This document shows positions 6,925-15,400 of a stretch of 64,000 bases of DNA, piece by piece. The position numbers and the translations under genes were made by a program. Each line of letters opens with the position of its first letter. The first letter of the stretch is position 1. Source of the DNA: Paenibacillus sp. 1011MAR3C5 (GTDB lineage: Bacteria; Bacillota; Bacilli; Paenibacillales; Paenibacillaceae); the NCBI RefSeq assembly GCF_003591485.1, contig NZ_QZCF01000003.1, forward strand, positions 744,001 to 808,000, given 5' to 3'. The notes beneath the pieces are model-generated. The model saw nothing but the letters and a program-made list of their open reading frames with translations. It ran no database searches and was not told the DNA's origin.

Positions 6925-9900
6925 ATGGGTAAACAAAAGCGAGTAGGCAAAATAGTATGGCAGGTTGGGCTGGCGTTGCTGCTCATCTGGACAGGAATGC
7001 CTTTTTGGGGAGGAGAGATGGCCCAAGCTTCCATAAGCGGGCAGCCGGCAATCCAAAGTACCTCGACTCTATTTGCAGGCGGGGATGGTTCTGCCGAGAA
7101 CCCCTATCAGATTGCAACGGCGGAGCAACTGAACGCCATCAGGAATGTGAATACCTTTGATGTACATTTTAAGTTGATAAATAATATTGATTTATCGGGC
7201 TTTGGCTCAGGTGAAGGCTGGGTGCCGATTGTCGGGAAGGAAAATATGTTCGGCGGGACCTTTGATGGGCAAGGGTATGTAATTAATGGTTTGACGATTA
7301 ATCGCAATATGGTGAATCAAGGGCTATTTGCTGACAATTATGGAGTCGTTAAGAATGTAAAGCTTGAGGAAGTAGCCATCGGGCTGAACCGTTCAGATCT
7401 TTCATATCGTCAGATTGGCGGTATTGCTGGATTAAATAACGGATTAATTGTTGATTCACACGTTAAGGGAAAAGTGAAAGGTTACGGAGTTACCGGCGGC
7501 GTGGCAGGATTTAATAGAGGAGTCATTCGTCGATCTTCCTTTAATGGTGAAATTAATGCGAGTTTTACGGGCGGTGGTATAGCGGGACAAAGTCTTGGGG
7601 AGATTACCGAATCGTATGCCAAAGGTAAAGTAACCGTGTTGTCTAATGATGGAGGAGGTTTGATTGGGGATAGCTCAGGCAAGGTTAGTTATTCATACGC
7701 CGATGTGATTGTTAAGGGTGAAGAATATGTCGGCGGTCTAACAGGAAGTCAATATTTAGGGGAGATTAAAGATTCATACGCGGTTGGCACTGCATCGGGC
7801 AAACGTTATGTGGGTGGATTAATTGGGTATACGTGGAACGAGGAAGTTACTGTTGGCTCCTACTGGAATAAAAGTAAATACACCGCTTCCCCTCCGAACA
7901 ATGGAATTGGCATTGCAGCTACTGACGGAGAAATGAAACAGCGCATTACATATTCAGATTGGGATTTTGCGAACGTCTGGTATCAGTATGATGGATATGA
8001 TCCGTTTCTGCGATGGCAGGACCCCTATAAGAAAACGACTATTCGCATGGATTCCAATGAGCTTGTTGTTGGTGATGGAATCACACCTGTTCATGTTATC
8101 GCTGAACATCAGCATCAAGAATATGATGTAACTCGCGACGCCGAATTTGTCGTAATTGAAGGGGAACAAATTATCGATGTGAGCGAAGCAGGGGAAGTAA
8201 CTCCTAAAGCGGCAGGAGAAGCGGTAATTTCCGTAAAGATTTATGACGAGACTTTCGATGTGGAGATAGAAGTTTTACCCCATTATACGATTAGTGGAGT
8301 TGCCGATCCCGCTTCTTATCCAGTAGATAATCGCGCATCGGAGGATGAGATTGGTCTTCCGGTGACGGTACGGGCTTCTTTGCAACCGCGAGACATGACA
8401 GTGGATATTCCAGTAGAATGGATCGATGCGGATGAAAACAATCCATTTCAGGCGGGGGTACCGGGTACGTATCGTTTTAACGGCAGCTTGGTGAACTTAC
8501 CTGAGAATATGAAGAATACGAATGACATAACGACAACGGTTGATGTGACAGTAGGCAATCCTTATTTTATCGTGACATATGAGAGTAATGGCGGAAGCGA
8601 TGTTGCGTTGGGCAAGGTGGAACATGGCGCCTCAGCGACAAGTCCTGTCCCTCCTGCAAAGAAGGGGTATACGTTTGAAGGGTGGTATGCCGACAAGGTA
8701 CTGACTGAAAGCTATGATTTCAGCTCGGTTGTTACAGAAGAGGTAACTCTGTATGCGAAATGGAAGGCCAATAAGTATGAGATTACGTTTGTTAATACGG
8801 GAGGAGGAGCTTCTCCAATATCTCAAACGAAACAGTACGGCTCGCTGTATGGAAAAGGGGCTGATGGAGATACGGATGAACCATTGCCTGTACTAACGAA
8901 TCCGCCAGGACGAACGTTTAAATGGTGGTTTGTAAGTGGCTCATTAGAAACTGTAATAACAGACGAGACTACTGTAAGCATAGACCAGAATCATATGTTA
9001 TTACCTTATTTTGATTATAACGAGTACGTCGTTTCTTTTGATGCTTTAGGCGGTACGGTTAATCCGGCTGCTCAAACGAAACGATATCGATCCACGTATG
9101 GCAGAGCGGCCAATGGCTACTCAGAAGAGTTGATGCCAACGCCAACGAAACCTGGGCATACGTTTAACGGCTGGTATGCCAATGCCGATGCTACAGGTTC
9201 TGTTATCTACAATAATACTTACGTTGATGAAACCAGGGATCATACCTTGTATGCCAAGTGGACGATCAATAGCTATACAATAAGTTATGACAGTGATGGC
9301 GGCAGCATGGTTGCAAGCGAAAGCGTGGAATATGGCGGGCTTGCGGCAATGCCTGCCGTCCCTATCAAAGAAGGTTATACATTTGCCGGGTGGCATACCG
9401 ACAAGGAACTAACTGAAAGCTATAGCTTTAACACGCCAGTGATCGGCAATATGACTTTGTACGCCAAATGGACAATAAAAAGCTATCCTGTGAGCTTTGA
9501 CAGCACTGGAGGAAGTGTCATGGAGGGCGAGTACGCAGAACATGGCAAGATGGTAGCTGTGCCTGCTCCTCCGACCAAAACGGGCTTTACGTTTAGCGGT
9601 TGGTATACCGACATAGCATTGACTGATGAATATCACTTCAGCTTGCCAGTGACCGGTGACCTGACCTTGTACGCCAAATGGACAATGATTAGCTACACGG
9701 TGGTCTATGACAGCACTGGCGGCAGTGCAATTGCAAGCGAAACTGTGAAATATGGCGATTCAATAGCCATACCGGACCAGCCGACAAAAAAAGGCTATAC
9801 ATTTGAAGGCTGGTATACTGACAAGGAACTGACTGAAAGCTATGACTTCAACTTGCCAGTGACCGGTGATCTGTCCCTATTCGCCAGCTGGAGCATCAAT

Positions 9901-12900
9901 TTGTACACGATTACGTTTGACGCCGGAACGGTGGAATTGGCGACTCAAATAAAACGATATGGCTCCGAATACGGCAAAGGTGCCGATGGCAGCATGGAAG
10001 AACGGTTGCCAATACCATCGAAACTCGGATACTCGTTTGGAGGCTGGTATGCTGATGCGGGGGCAACGGGGCCAGTCATTACAGACTTGACCATTGTTAC
10101 TGAAGCACGAGATCATACTTTGCACGCGAAGTGGACAATCAACAGCTTAACAGTGAGTTATGACAGTAATGGCGGCAGCACGGTTGTCAGCGAAAGCGTG
10201 AAGTATGGCGACGTTGCGGCTGTACCTGATCAGCCGACCAAAGCGGGTTATACATTTGCCGGTTGGTTTACTGACAAGGAACTGACCGAAGGCTATGACT
10301 TCAGCTTGCCGGTGACGGGCGACATCACCTTGTACGCCGCATGGTTGGTCAATAGTTACACGGTAGCCTATGAGAGCAATGGCGGCAGTGCTGTTGCGAG
10401 CGAGCGTGTGGATGATGGCAAGTCAGCAGCGGAGCCTGCATCACCGACCAAAGCGGGTTATACATTTGCCGGTTGGTTTACTGACAAGGAACTGACTGAA
10501 AGCTATGACTTCAGCTTGCCGGTGACGGGTGACATCACCTTGTACGCCGCATGGTTGATCAATAATTACACGGTAGCCTATCAGAGCAATGGCGGCAGCA
10601 CGGTTGTCAGTGAAAGCTTGAAGTATGGCGACGCTGCGGCTGTACCAGATGAGCCGACCAAAGCGGGTTATACATTTGCCGGTTGGTTTACTGACAAGGA
10701 ACTGACTGAAAGCTATGACTTCAGCTTGCCGGTAACCGATGATCTGACCTTGCATGCCAAATGGACAGAACCAACACCGTCAACACCGATCAGCTACACG
10801 ATTACCTATGAAAGCAATGGCGGCAGTGCTGTTGCGAGCGAGCGTGTGGAGGATGGCAAGATGGCAGCCGAGCCTGCACCACCGACCAAAGCGGGTTATA
10901 CATTTGCAGGTTGGTTTACTGACAAGGAACTAACTGAAAGCTATAACTCCAGTTTGCCGGTGACGGGCGATATTACCTTGTATGCCAAATGGGCAGAACC
11001 AACACCGTCAACACCGGACAGCTACACGGTAACTTATGAAAGCAATGGTGGTAGTGCTGTTGCAAGCGAGCGTGTGGAGGATGGCAAGATGGCAGCCGAG
11101 CCTGCATCACCGACCAAAGCGGGTTATACATTTGACGGTTGGTTTACTGACAAGGAACTAACTGTAGGCTATGACTTCAGCTTGCTGGTGACGGGTGACA
11201 TCACGTTGTATGCCAAATGGACAGAAACAACACCATCAATACCGAACAGCTACACGATTACCTATGAAAGCAATGGCGGCAGTGCTGTTGCGAGCGAGCG
11301 TGTGGAGGATGGCAAGATGGCAGCCGAGCCTGCATTACCGACTAAAGCGGGTTATACATTTGCCGGTTGGTTTACTGACAAGGAACTAACTGAAAGCTAT
11401 AACTTCAGCTTGCCAGTGACGGGCGACATCACCTTGTATGCCAAATGGACAGAACCAACACCGTCAACACCAAACAGCTTCACGATTACCTATCAAAGCA
11501 ATGACGGCAGTGCTGTTGCAAGCGAGCGTGTGGATGATGGCAAGATGGCAGCCGAGCCTGCATCACCGACCAAAGCGGGTTATACATTTGCCGGTTGGTA
11601 TACTGATAAGGAACTAACTGAATTCTATGATTTCAGCTTACCAGTGACGTTCGACATCACCTTGTATGCCAAATGGACAGAAACAACACCATCAATACCG
11701 AACAGCTACACAATTACCTTTGAAAGCAATGGCGGCAGTGCTGTTGCAAGCGAGCGTGTGGAGGATGGCAAGATGGCAGCCGAGCCAGCACCACCGACCA
11801 AAGCAGGTTATACATTTGCAGGCTGGTACACAGACAAGGAACTGACCAAAAACTATGACTTCAGCTTGCCAGTGACGGTCGATATCACCTTGTATGCGAA
11901 ATGGATCCCGAAGCAAACAGGCGGCAATAGCGGAGGTATCGGCACGCCTGCTGCGCCAGATTTGGAGCTCGAGGACTTAAAAATTGAGCTTCTTGTGAAT
12001 GGCCTTGCGGAAAGCATCGGAATTGCAACGGCAACTACAATAAACAATCAAACCAAAATGTTAATTACAATTGACCGTGAGCAATTAGAAGCTGTACTTG
12101 CCGCAAAAGATATTGGCGCAACAATTACAATTCCGATGATGATGCCATCTGATATTGCCGCAGTTGAATTTAATGGAGAAATGGTCAGCTACATGGACCA
12201 ACTGGGCACTGTGATCGTCATACAGACAGAAAAAGCTACCTACACTCTGCCTGTGCAGCAAATGAATAGTAATGTCATCACACAGTATTTTGGAGAAAAT
12301 GTTGAGATTAAGGATATGAAGATTCATATCGAGCTTTCATCACCTGAGGATGATATTGTTCAAATCGTAAGTACTGCTGCCGAGCTGGAGCAATTCTCAT
12401 TGGTTGTCAAGCCGCTCGAGTTTAAGGTAACAGTTACTTACCAAGATAAAAGTGTTGAGGTTTCTAAATTCAATGCTTATGTGGAAAGAACGATCGTTTT
12501 GCCTGATGACATAGACCCGAACCAAATAATAACAGGTGTCGTCATTGAACCTGACGGAACAGTGCGTCATGTGCCGACTAAGGTTGTGTTCCAGAATGGC
12601 AGCTATTATGCCGTTATTAACAGTATGACAAACAGCACTTATGCAGTTGTCAAAAAGACGGTTCAATTCCAAGACCTGTCACAACATTGGGCTCAGCAAA
12701 CGGTGCATGATGTAGGATCTCGTATGATCATTAATGGAAATGGGAAGGGAATGTTTTTGCCGGATCAGGATATTACACGTGCGGAATTTGCTGCAATCCT
12801 TATGCGGGGTCTGGGTATCAGAATGGAAAGCGGAATGTCGCGCTTTACCGATGTAAGTGAAAACGATTGGTATAACTCGGCAGTTCAAGCAGCATATAAT

Positions 12901-13227
12901 TATGGCATAATAGAAGGTTTTGCAGACGGTACCTTCCGTCCGACTGACAAGGTAACGAGGGAACAGGCCGTTGCAATGCTGGCAAGAGCGATGGAGCTAA
13001 CCGGCTTGCAACAGGAGATGGGAACTGGGGATATTGAGAATGCATTACATTCTTTTATGGATGCCAACCTGATATCGGATTGGGCAAAATCTAGTTTTGC
13101 ACTCACTATCGACGCCGGCCTCATTTCTGGGAAATCTGATTCCTTGCTGGATCCTCAGGCTTACACAACAAGAGCGGAAGCAGCTGTGCTTATTTATAAG
13201 CTTTTGCAAAAGTCGGATTTGATTTAA
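6925..13227 (+). CDS. giant S-layer-anchored surface protein (GLUG, Ig-like, 15 InlB B-repeats, SLH)
   Basis: 2100 residues. Signal peptide 1-35 with cleavage site AQA-S. GLUG-type repeats at about 100-310 (GGIAGLNNG, GGVAGFNRG, GGGIAGQ, GGLTGSQ, GGLIGYT). Two Ig-like domains at about 370-545. Fifteen InlB B-type (Listeria-Bacteroides) repeats at 547-1660, core form GYTFAGWFTDKELTESYDF...TLYAKW; repeats 2, 3 and 7 are longer variants. A unique region follows at about 1665-1910, then three SLH domains at about 1915-2100 for non-covalent cell-wall anchoring. ATG at 6925 is 9 bases after AAGGAG; an upstream in-frame start at 6889 has no ribosome site. Probably an adhesin or matrix protein; ligand unknown. 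It is flanked by the regulatory pair and a toxin module. Confidence 0.93.
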   Translation: MGKQKRVGKIVWQVGLALLLIWTGMPFWGGEMAQASISGQPAIQSTSTLFAGGDGSAENPYQIATAEQLNAIRNVNTFDVHFKLINNIDLSGFGSGEGWVPIVGKENMFGGTFDGQGYVINGLTINRNMVNQGLFADNYGVVKNVKLEEVAIGLNRSDLSYRQIGGIAGLNNGLIVDSHVKGKVKGYGVTGGVAGFNRGVIRRSSFNGEINASFTGGGIAGQSLGEITESYAKGKVTVLSNDGGGLIGDSSGKVSYSYADVIVKGEEYVGGLTGSQYLGEIKDSYAVGTASGKRYVGGLIGYTWNEEVTVGSYWNKSKYTASPPNNGIGIAATDGEMKQRITYSDWDFANVWYQYDGYDPFLRWQDPYKKTTIRMDSNELVVGDGITPVHVIAEHQHQEYDVTRDAEFVVIEGEQIIDVSEAGEVTPKAAGEAVISVKIYDETFDVEIEVLPHYTISGVADPASYPVDNRASEDEIGLPVTVRASLQPRDMTVDIPVEWIDADENNPFQAGVPGTYRFNGSLVNLPENMKNTNDITTTVDVTVGNPYFIVTYESNGGSDVALGKVEHGASATSPVPPAKKGYTFEGWYADKVLTESYDFSSVVTEEVTLYAKWKANKYEITFVNTGGGASPISQTKQYGSLYGKGADGDTDEPLPVLTNPPGRTFKWWFVSGSLETVITDETTVSIDQNHMLLPYFDYNEYVVSFDALGGTVNPAAQTKRYRSTYGRAANGYSEELMPTPTKPGHTFNGWYANADATGSVIYNNTYVDETRDHTLYAKWTINSYTISYDSDGGSMVASESVEYGGLAAMPAVPIKEGYTFAGWHTDKELTESYSFNTPVIGNMTLYAKWTIKSYPVSFDSTGGSVMEGEYAEHGKMVAVPAPPTKTGFTFSGWYTDIALTDEYHFSLPVTGDLTLYAKWTMISYTVVYDSTGGSAIASETVKYGDSIAIPDQPTKKGYTFEGWYTDKELTESYDFNLPVTGDLSLFASWSINLYTITFDAGTVELATQIKRYGSEYGKGADGSMEERLPIPSKLGYSFGGWYADAGATGPVITDLTIVTEARDHTLHAKWTINSLTVSYDSNGGSTVVSESVKYGDVAAVPDQPTKAGYTFAGWFTDKELTEGYDFSLPVTGDITLYAAWLVNSYTVAYESNGGSAVASERVDDGKSAAEPASPTKAGYTFAGWFTDKELTESYDFSLPVTGDITLYAAWLINNYTVAYQSNGGSTVVSESLKYGDAAAVPDEPTKAGYTFAGWFTDKELTESYDFSLPVTDDLTLHAKWTEPTPSTPISYTITYESNGGSAVASERVEDGKMAAEPAPPTKAGYTFAGWFTDKELTESYNSSLPVTGDITLYAKWAEPTPSTPDSYTVTYESNGGSAVASERVEDGKMAAEPASPTKAGYTFDGWFTDKELTVGYDFSLLVTGDITLYAKWTETTPSIPNSYTITYESNGGSAVASERVEDGKMAAEPALPTKAGYTFAGWFTDKELTESYNFSLPVTGDITLYAKWTEPTPSTPNSFTITYQSNDGSAVASERVDDGKMAAEPASPTKAGYTFAGWYTDKELTEFYDFSLPVTFDITLYAKWTETTPSIPNSYTITFESNGGSAVASERVEDGKMAAEPAPPTKAGYTFAGWYTDKELTKNYDFSLPVTVDITLYAKWIPKQTGGNSGGIGTPAAPDLELEDLKIELLVNGLAESIGIATATTINNQTKMLITIDREQLEAVLAAKDIGATITIPMMMPSDIAAVEFNGEMVSYMDQLGTVIVIQTEKATYTLPVQQMNSNVITQYFGENVEIKDMKIHIELSSPEDDIVQIVSTAAELEQFSLVVKPLEFKVTVTYQDKSVEVSKFNAYVERTIVLPDDIDPNQIITGVVIEPDGTVRHVPTKVVFQNGSYYAVINSMTNSTYAVVKKTVQFQDLSQHWAQQTVHDVGSRMIINGNGKGMFLPDQDITRAEFAAILMRGLGIRMESGMSRFTDVSENDWYNSAVQAAYNYGIIEGFADGTFRPTDKVTREQAVAMLARAMELTGLQQEMGTGDIENALHSFMDANLISDWAKSSFALTIDAGLISGKSDSLLDPQAYTTRAEAAVLIYKLLQKSDLI
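8563..11910 (+). repeat. array of 15 InlB B-type repeats within the surface protein gene
   Basis: Early units (about 8563-10143) are diverged. From 10144 the units are close to identical at DNA level: two 210-bp units (10144, 10354), then 228-bp units starting at 10564, 10792, 11020, 11248 and 11476, and a last unit from 11704. The longer units carry a short Pro-Thr linker that alternates between EPTPSTP and ETTPSIP types, suggesting that pairs of units were duplicated together. Confidence 0.92.
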
Positions 13228-13237
13228 AAATTTTCAC

Positions 13238-13266
13238 TTCTAAAATGATAAACCGCTGCTTAGAAT
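13238..13266 (+). promoter_or_regulatory. candidate promoter of antisense RNA, copy 2
   Basis: TTCTAA (13238-13243), 17-base spacer, TAGAAT (13261-13266); the same hexamers and spacing as copy 1 with a different spacer sequence. Confidence 0.5.
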
Positions 13267-13272
13267 AGAAAT

Positions 13273-13388
13273 TAGAGAGCGAGGTCATCGCTCTCTGTTC
13301 AAGACATTATGAGGCGGCATGTCCTCCGAATGTTGTGGAAGAAAATGACTCGTCAGGCCGTCAACCAATGGCGAGTTATTTTCGTTTC
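13273..13388 (+). ncRNA. predicted antisense antitoxin RNA, copy 2
   Basis: Inferred by analogy with copy 1, ending at the same hairpin (AAAATGACTCG ... CGAGTTATTTT). It overlaps the toxin stop codon and 3' end. Ends are estimates. Confidence 0.45.
13274..13296 (-). terminator. terminator of toxin mRNA, copy 2
   Basis: Stem AGAGAGCGA (13274-13282) / TCGCTCTCT (13288-13296). The loop is one base shorter than in copy 1 while the stem is unchanged. Confidence 0.6.
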
Positions 13389-13453
13389 AAGTAGCTGAGC
13401 AATGCAAGAAGAAAAGTACCAAGCATGATGACTTCCACAGTTGTATACGTCAT
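13376..13453 (-). CDS. holin-like toxin peptide (Hol_Tox / TxpA-like), copy 2
   Basis: A 25-residue peptide identical to that at 4349-4426 except Ser at position 20, with the same hydrophobic core, KRK tail and ribosome site AAAGGAG 9 bases before the ATG at 13453. Predicted membrane-active type I toxin kept silent by the antisense RNA on the other strand. The keeping of the reading frame in two copies supports it being translated. Confidence 0.75.
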   Translation of the reverse strand: MTYTTVEVIMLGTFLLALLSYLKRK

Positions 13454-13544
13454 TCGGCATCACTCCTTTCCTGGGAGGGAATGCCACTTCAGGCGTCTAT
13501 ATTTCATAAATATGGATATTTTATGAAACTAGAACATATTTTTT

Positions 13545-13576
13545 AAGCCGTGGGACAGTGCCCCACGGCTTTTTAA
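13545..13576 (+). terminator. terminator at the right edge of the island
   Basis: AAGCCGTGGG (13545-13554) pairs perfectly with CCCACGGCTT (13562-13571), followed by TTT. It could end transcripts of the giant gene that read through the repeat. Confidence 0.8.
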
Positions 13577-13586
13577 CATCTTTTCT

Positions 13587-13820
13587 TTAATGAAAGGCTG
13601 AAAGGAATTGCCGGATAATGCCGAGTGTCATCATATCGGCCATCTCCAATGCTTGAGACTGCATCTGATCGTACCGTGCCATATTTTGCTCATAATCGCC
13701 AGCAAGACGGGTAGCTGCTTCTTCTGCCACCAGTCTCAGATGCTCTTGGAGCATCCTCTCCATTCTTGCTCGGACCAGAAAGGATTGATTTGGCTTGAAA
13801 AATAGAGCCAGTGTCCGCAT
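13587..13820 (-). CDS. hypothetical small protein
   Basis: 77 residues, amphipathic and probably all-helical (RMERMLQEHLRLVAEEAATRLAGDYEQNMARYDQMQSQALEMADMMTLGIIRQF), without membrane segment or known motif. No clear ribosome site precedes the ATG at 13820, so the start is uncertain. Regular codon use favours a real gene; function unknown. Confidence 0.5.
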   Translation of the reverse strand: MRTLALFFKPNQSFLVRARMERMLQEHLRLVAEEAATRLAGDYEQNMARYDQMQSQALEMADMMTLGIIRQFLSAFH

Positions 13821-13940
13821 TGGCGCACCAGCACTTACTCGCGGTGCATAGAGCTCATTGTCTTATGAATAGAATATGATCGCCAAAACTTCATTTATAT
13901 GGTAGGATGATTTTGGAATTTGGCATCAAAATGATGAATT

Positions 13941-13962
13941 GGGCTGTTTAAAGCCCTTTTTT
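13941..13962 (+). terminator. terminator-like hairpin upstream of the MerR gene
   Basis: GGGCT (13941-13945) pairs with AGCCC (13952-13956), followed by TTTTTT. No plus-strand gene lies just before it; it may shield the MerR promoter from upstream readthrough. Confidence 0.55.
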
Positions 13963-13973
13963 CTATGTTTTTC

Positions 13974-14004
13974 TTGACACTTCCGTTACGTAAGAGTGTA
14001 CATT
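13974..14004 (+). promoter_or_regulatory. MerR-type promoter with 19-base spacer and dyad
   Basis: -35 TTGACA (13974-13979), 19-base spacer, -10 TACATT (13999-14004). The spacer carries a dyad with arms ACACT (13977-13981) and AGTGT (13995-13999). A long spacer with a central dyad is the hallmark of promoters twisted by MerR-family regulators, so the gene is probably autoregulated. Confidence 0.75.
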
Positions 14005-14029
14005 GGCTCGTGAAAGGGGTGGAAACGCC

Positions 14030-14854
14030 ATGAAGATGAAAGAAGTATGCAAGCAAACGGGCCTTACGGAACGGACGATCCGCTATTATGTGGAAGAGGG
14101 GCTCGTGGCACCGGAAGTTTCGGTCCGCAACGGGCGGGAGTACCGCGAGTATTCGGCGAAGGATGTAGAGCAACTGCACACGATCGCCGGACTTCGGAAG
14201 TTGTTTTTTACCATCGATGAAATCAAGGATATGCAGCAGCGGCCGGAGCGTATTCAAGAGGTGCTAGCTGCTTATAAGTTAAAGCTGGCCAATGATGCAA
14301 AAGCCAAAGCGGCAATTGTGGATGCGCTGAACGGTATTGCTCCGGGCGAACTGCGGGATGTGGCCAGCATAGCAAGCAAGCTGAAGGATATGTCCGAGAA
14401 GCTGCCGCTGCCGCAGAGGGACATTAATCCGAACTTCGGGAAATTCGAGCAAGGAACGAAGACGGAACGAGAGCAGGAATACGGCCGGTTCGTCGAGCGA
14501 CAGGCGAAGCAATTCAAGAGAGGCAAGATGATTGTCTACACGATCGCGATATTGAATATTGTGATGGCGGTTTTCTCATTTGTCTTGAATTCTAATATCC
14601 TATCGCTCATCATTCAGATTGTGCTAGCTATCTGCTTGATCGCCGGAGTAACATGGGTGCGTTATTTGTTCGCTGTCGGCGCGGCGCTGGCCGTATTCTT
14701 AAGCATACAGCTGCTAGTGTTGAGCGTGAGTGAGGGATTAATCGGTTTTATCATCTATTCATTATTTGTGATAGCCTATAGCGGCATAAGCAGCTTCCTC
14801 CTGTTCAAGAGCGAGGCGGTAACCGAGTTCCTATACGCACAGAAGAATGGCTGA
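14030..14854 (+). CDS. MerR-family regulator with C-terminal membrane domain
   Basis: 274 residues. The N-terminal winged helix-turn-helix (MKMKEVCKQTGLTERTIRYYVEEGLV, residues 1-70) is a standard MerR DNA-binding domain. A helical linker follows (70-160), and residues about 165-265 form three or four hydrophobic helices, so the regulator is probably anchored in the membrane and senses a membrane-related signal directly. ATG at 14030 is preceded by AAAGGGG; an in-frame upstream start at 14003 overlaps the promoter. Monocistronic, between its own operator and a strong terminator. Confidence 0.87.
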   Translation: MKMKEVCKQTGLTERTIRYYVEEGLVAPEVSVRNGREYREYSAKDVEQLHTIAGLRKLFFTIDEIKDMQQRPERIQEVLAAYKLKLANDAKAKAAIVDALNGIAPGELRDVASIASKLKDMSEKLPLPQRDINPNFGKFEQGTKTEREQEYGRFVERQAKQFKRGKMIVYTIAILNIVMAVFSFVLNSNILSLIIQIVLAICLIAGVTWVRYLFAVGAALAVFLSIQLLVLSVSEGLIGFIIYSLFVIAYSGISSFLLFKSEAVTEFLYAQKNG

Positions 14855-14855
14855 C

Positions 14856-14879
14856 ACTCTCCTCTGGAGAGTTTTTTTA
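14856..14879 (+). terminator. terminator after the MerR gene
   Basis: ACTCTCC (14856-14862) / GGAGAGT (14866-14872) with a 3-base loop, followed by seven T. Confidence 0.92.
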
Positions 14880-14967
14880 TTTCTATTTTTTTCGACATTT
14901 CCCGGGCAATTCAGCAGGTCTTAGCCTCTATCATGCCGAATACACTTATTTGAAGGGGAGGGATAAG

Positions 14968-15396
14968 ATGGACTTATGGTTAATTTGGCTCATCGTAGCG
15001 GGAGTGCTTATTGTAGTTGAAATGCTTACGCTGACCTTTTATCTCTTATGGCTGGGCATCGGAGCTTTGGCAGCTGCCATTGTCGATGTGATTTATCCGG
15101 ATGCATGGCTGCTTGAAGTCGTCGTCGGATGCGTCGTCGCATTGCTGCTTACCATATTCACTAAGCCGCTCACCCGCCGATTCCAAGTCGGGAGGGGCTT
15201 TCGGGATGCCGTTGATGAATTGGTCGGGATGCAAGGGACCGTGCTGGAAGCTATCGATCCGGATACGCCGGGCATTGTGAAGATCGGCAGCGAGACATGG
15301 AGCGCCAAGTCTAGCGAATCTATTAAAAAAGGCGAGGCGATTATCGTAATCAGCCGTGGAAGCGCCTTTTTGCAAGTAAACAAATGGGGAGGCTAA
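14968..15396 (+). CDS. NfeD-family membrane protein
   Basis: 142 residues: two to three membrane helices in residues 4-66 and a C-terminal OB-fold domain of about 60 residues (LVGMQGTVLEAIDPDTPGIVKIGSETWSAKS). This is the short NfeD form without the serine protease domain, which pairs with SPFH/stomatin-like proteins in membrane microdomains. ATG at 14968 follows GGGGAGG; a TTG at 14950 is upstream of that site. Only 4 bases separate it from the SPFH gene, so the two form an operon. Confidence 0.9.
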   Translation: MDLWLIWLIVAGVLIVVEMLTLTFYLLWLGIGALAAAIVDVIYPDAWLLEVVVGCVVALLLTIFTKPLTRRFQVGRGFRDAVDELVGMQGTVLEAIDPDTPGIVKIGSETWSAKSSESIKKGEAIIVISRGSAFLQVNKWGG

Positions 15397-15400
15397 AGCT

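Larger units (their letters stand above)
13238..13535. repeat. 298-bp direct repeat, copy 2 (type I toxin-antitoxin module)
   Basis: Second copy of the element at 4210-4508, same orientation, starting 11 bases after the stop of the giant protein gene. Sequence similarity stops sharply at TTCTAAAATG on the left and AAACTAGAAC on the right in both copies. Confidence 0.93.

Noticed and set aside
4210..13535. Composite transposon or insertion sequence flanking the surface-protein locus
   Set aside because: The repeats carry no transposase, no terminal inverted repeats and no target duplication that I can see; they are toxin-antitoxin modules.
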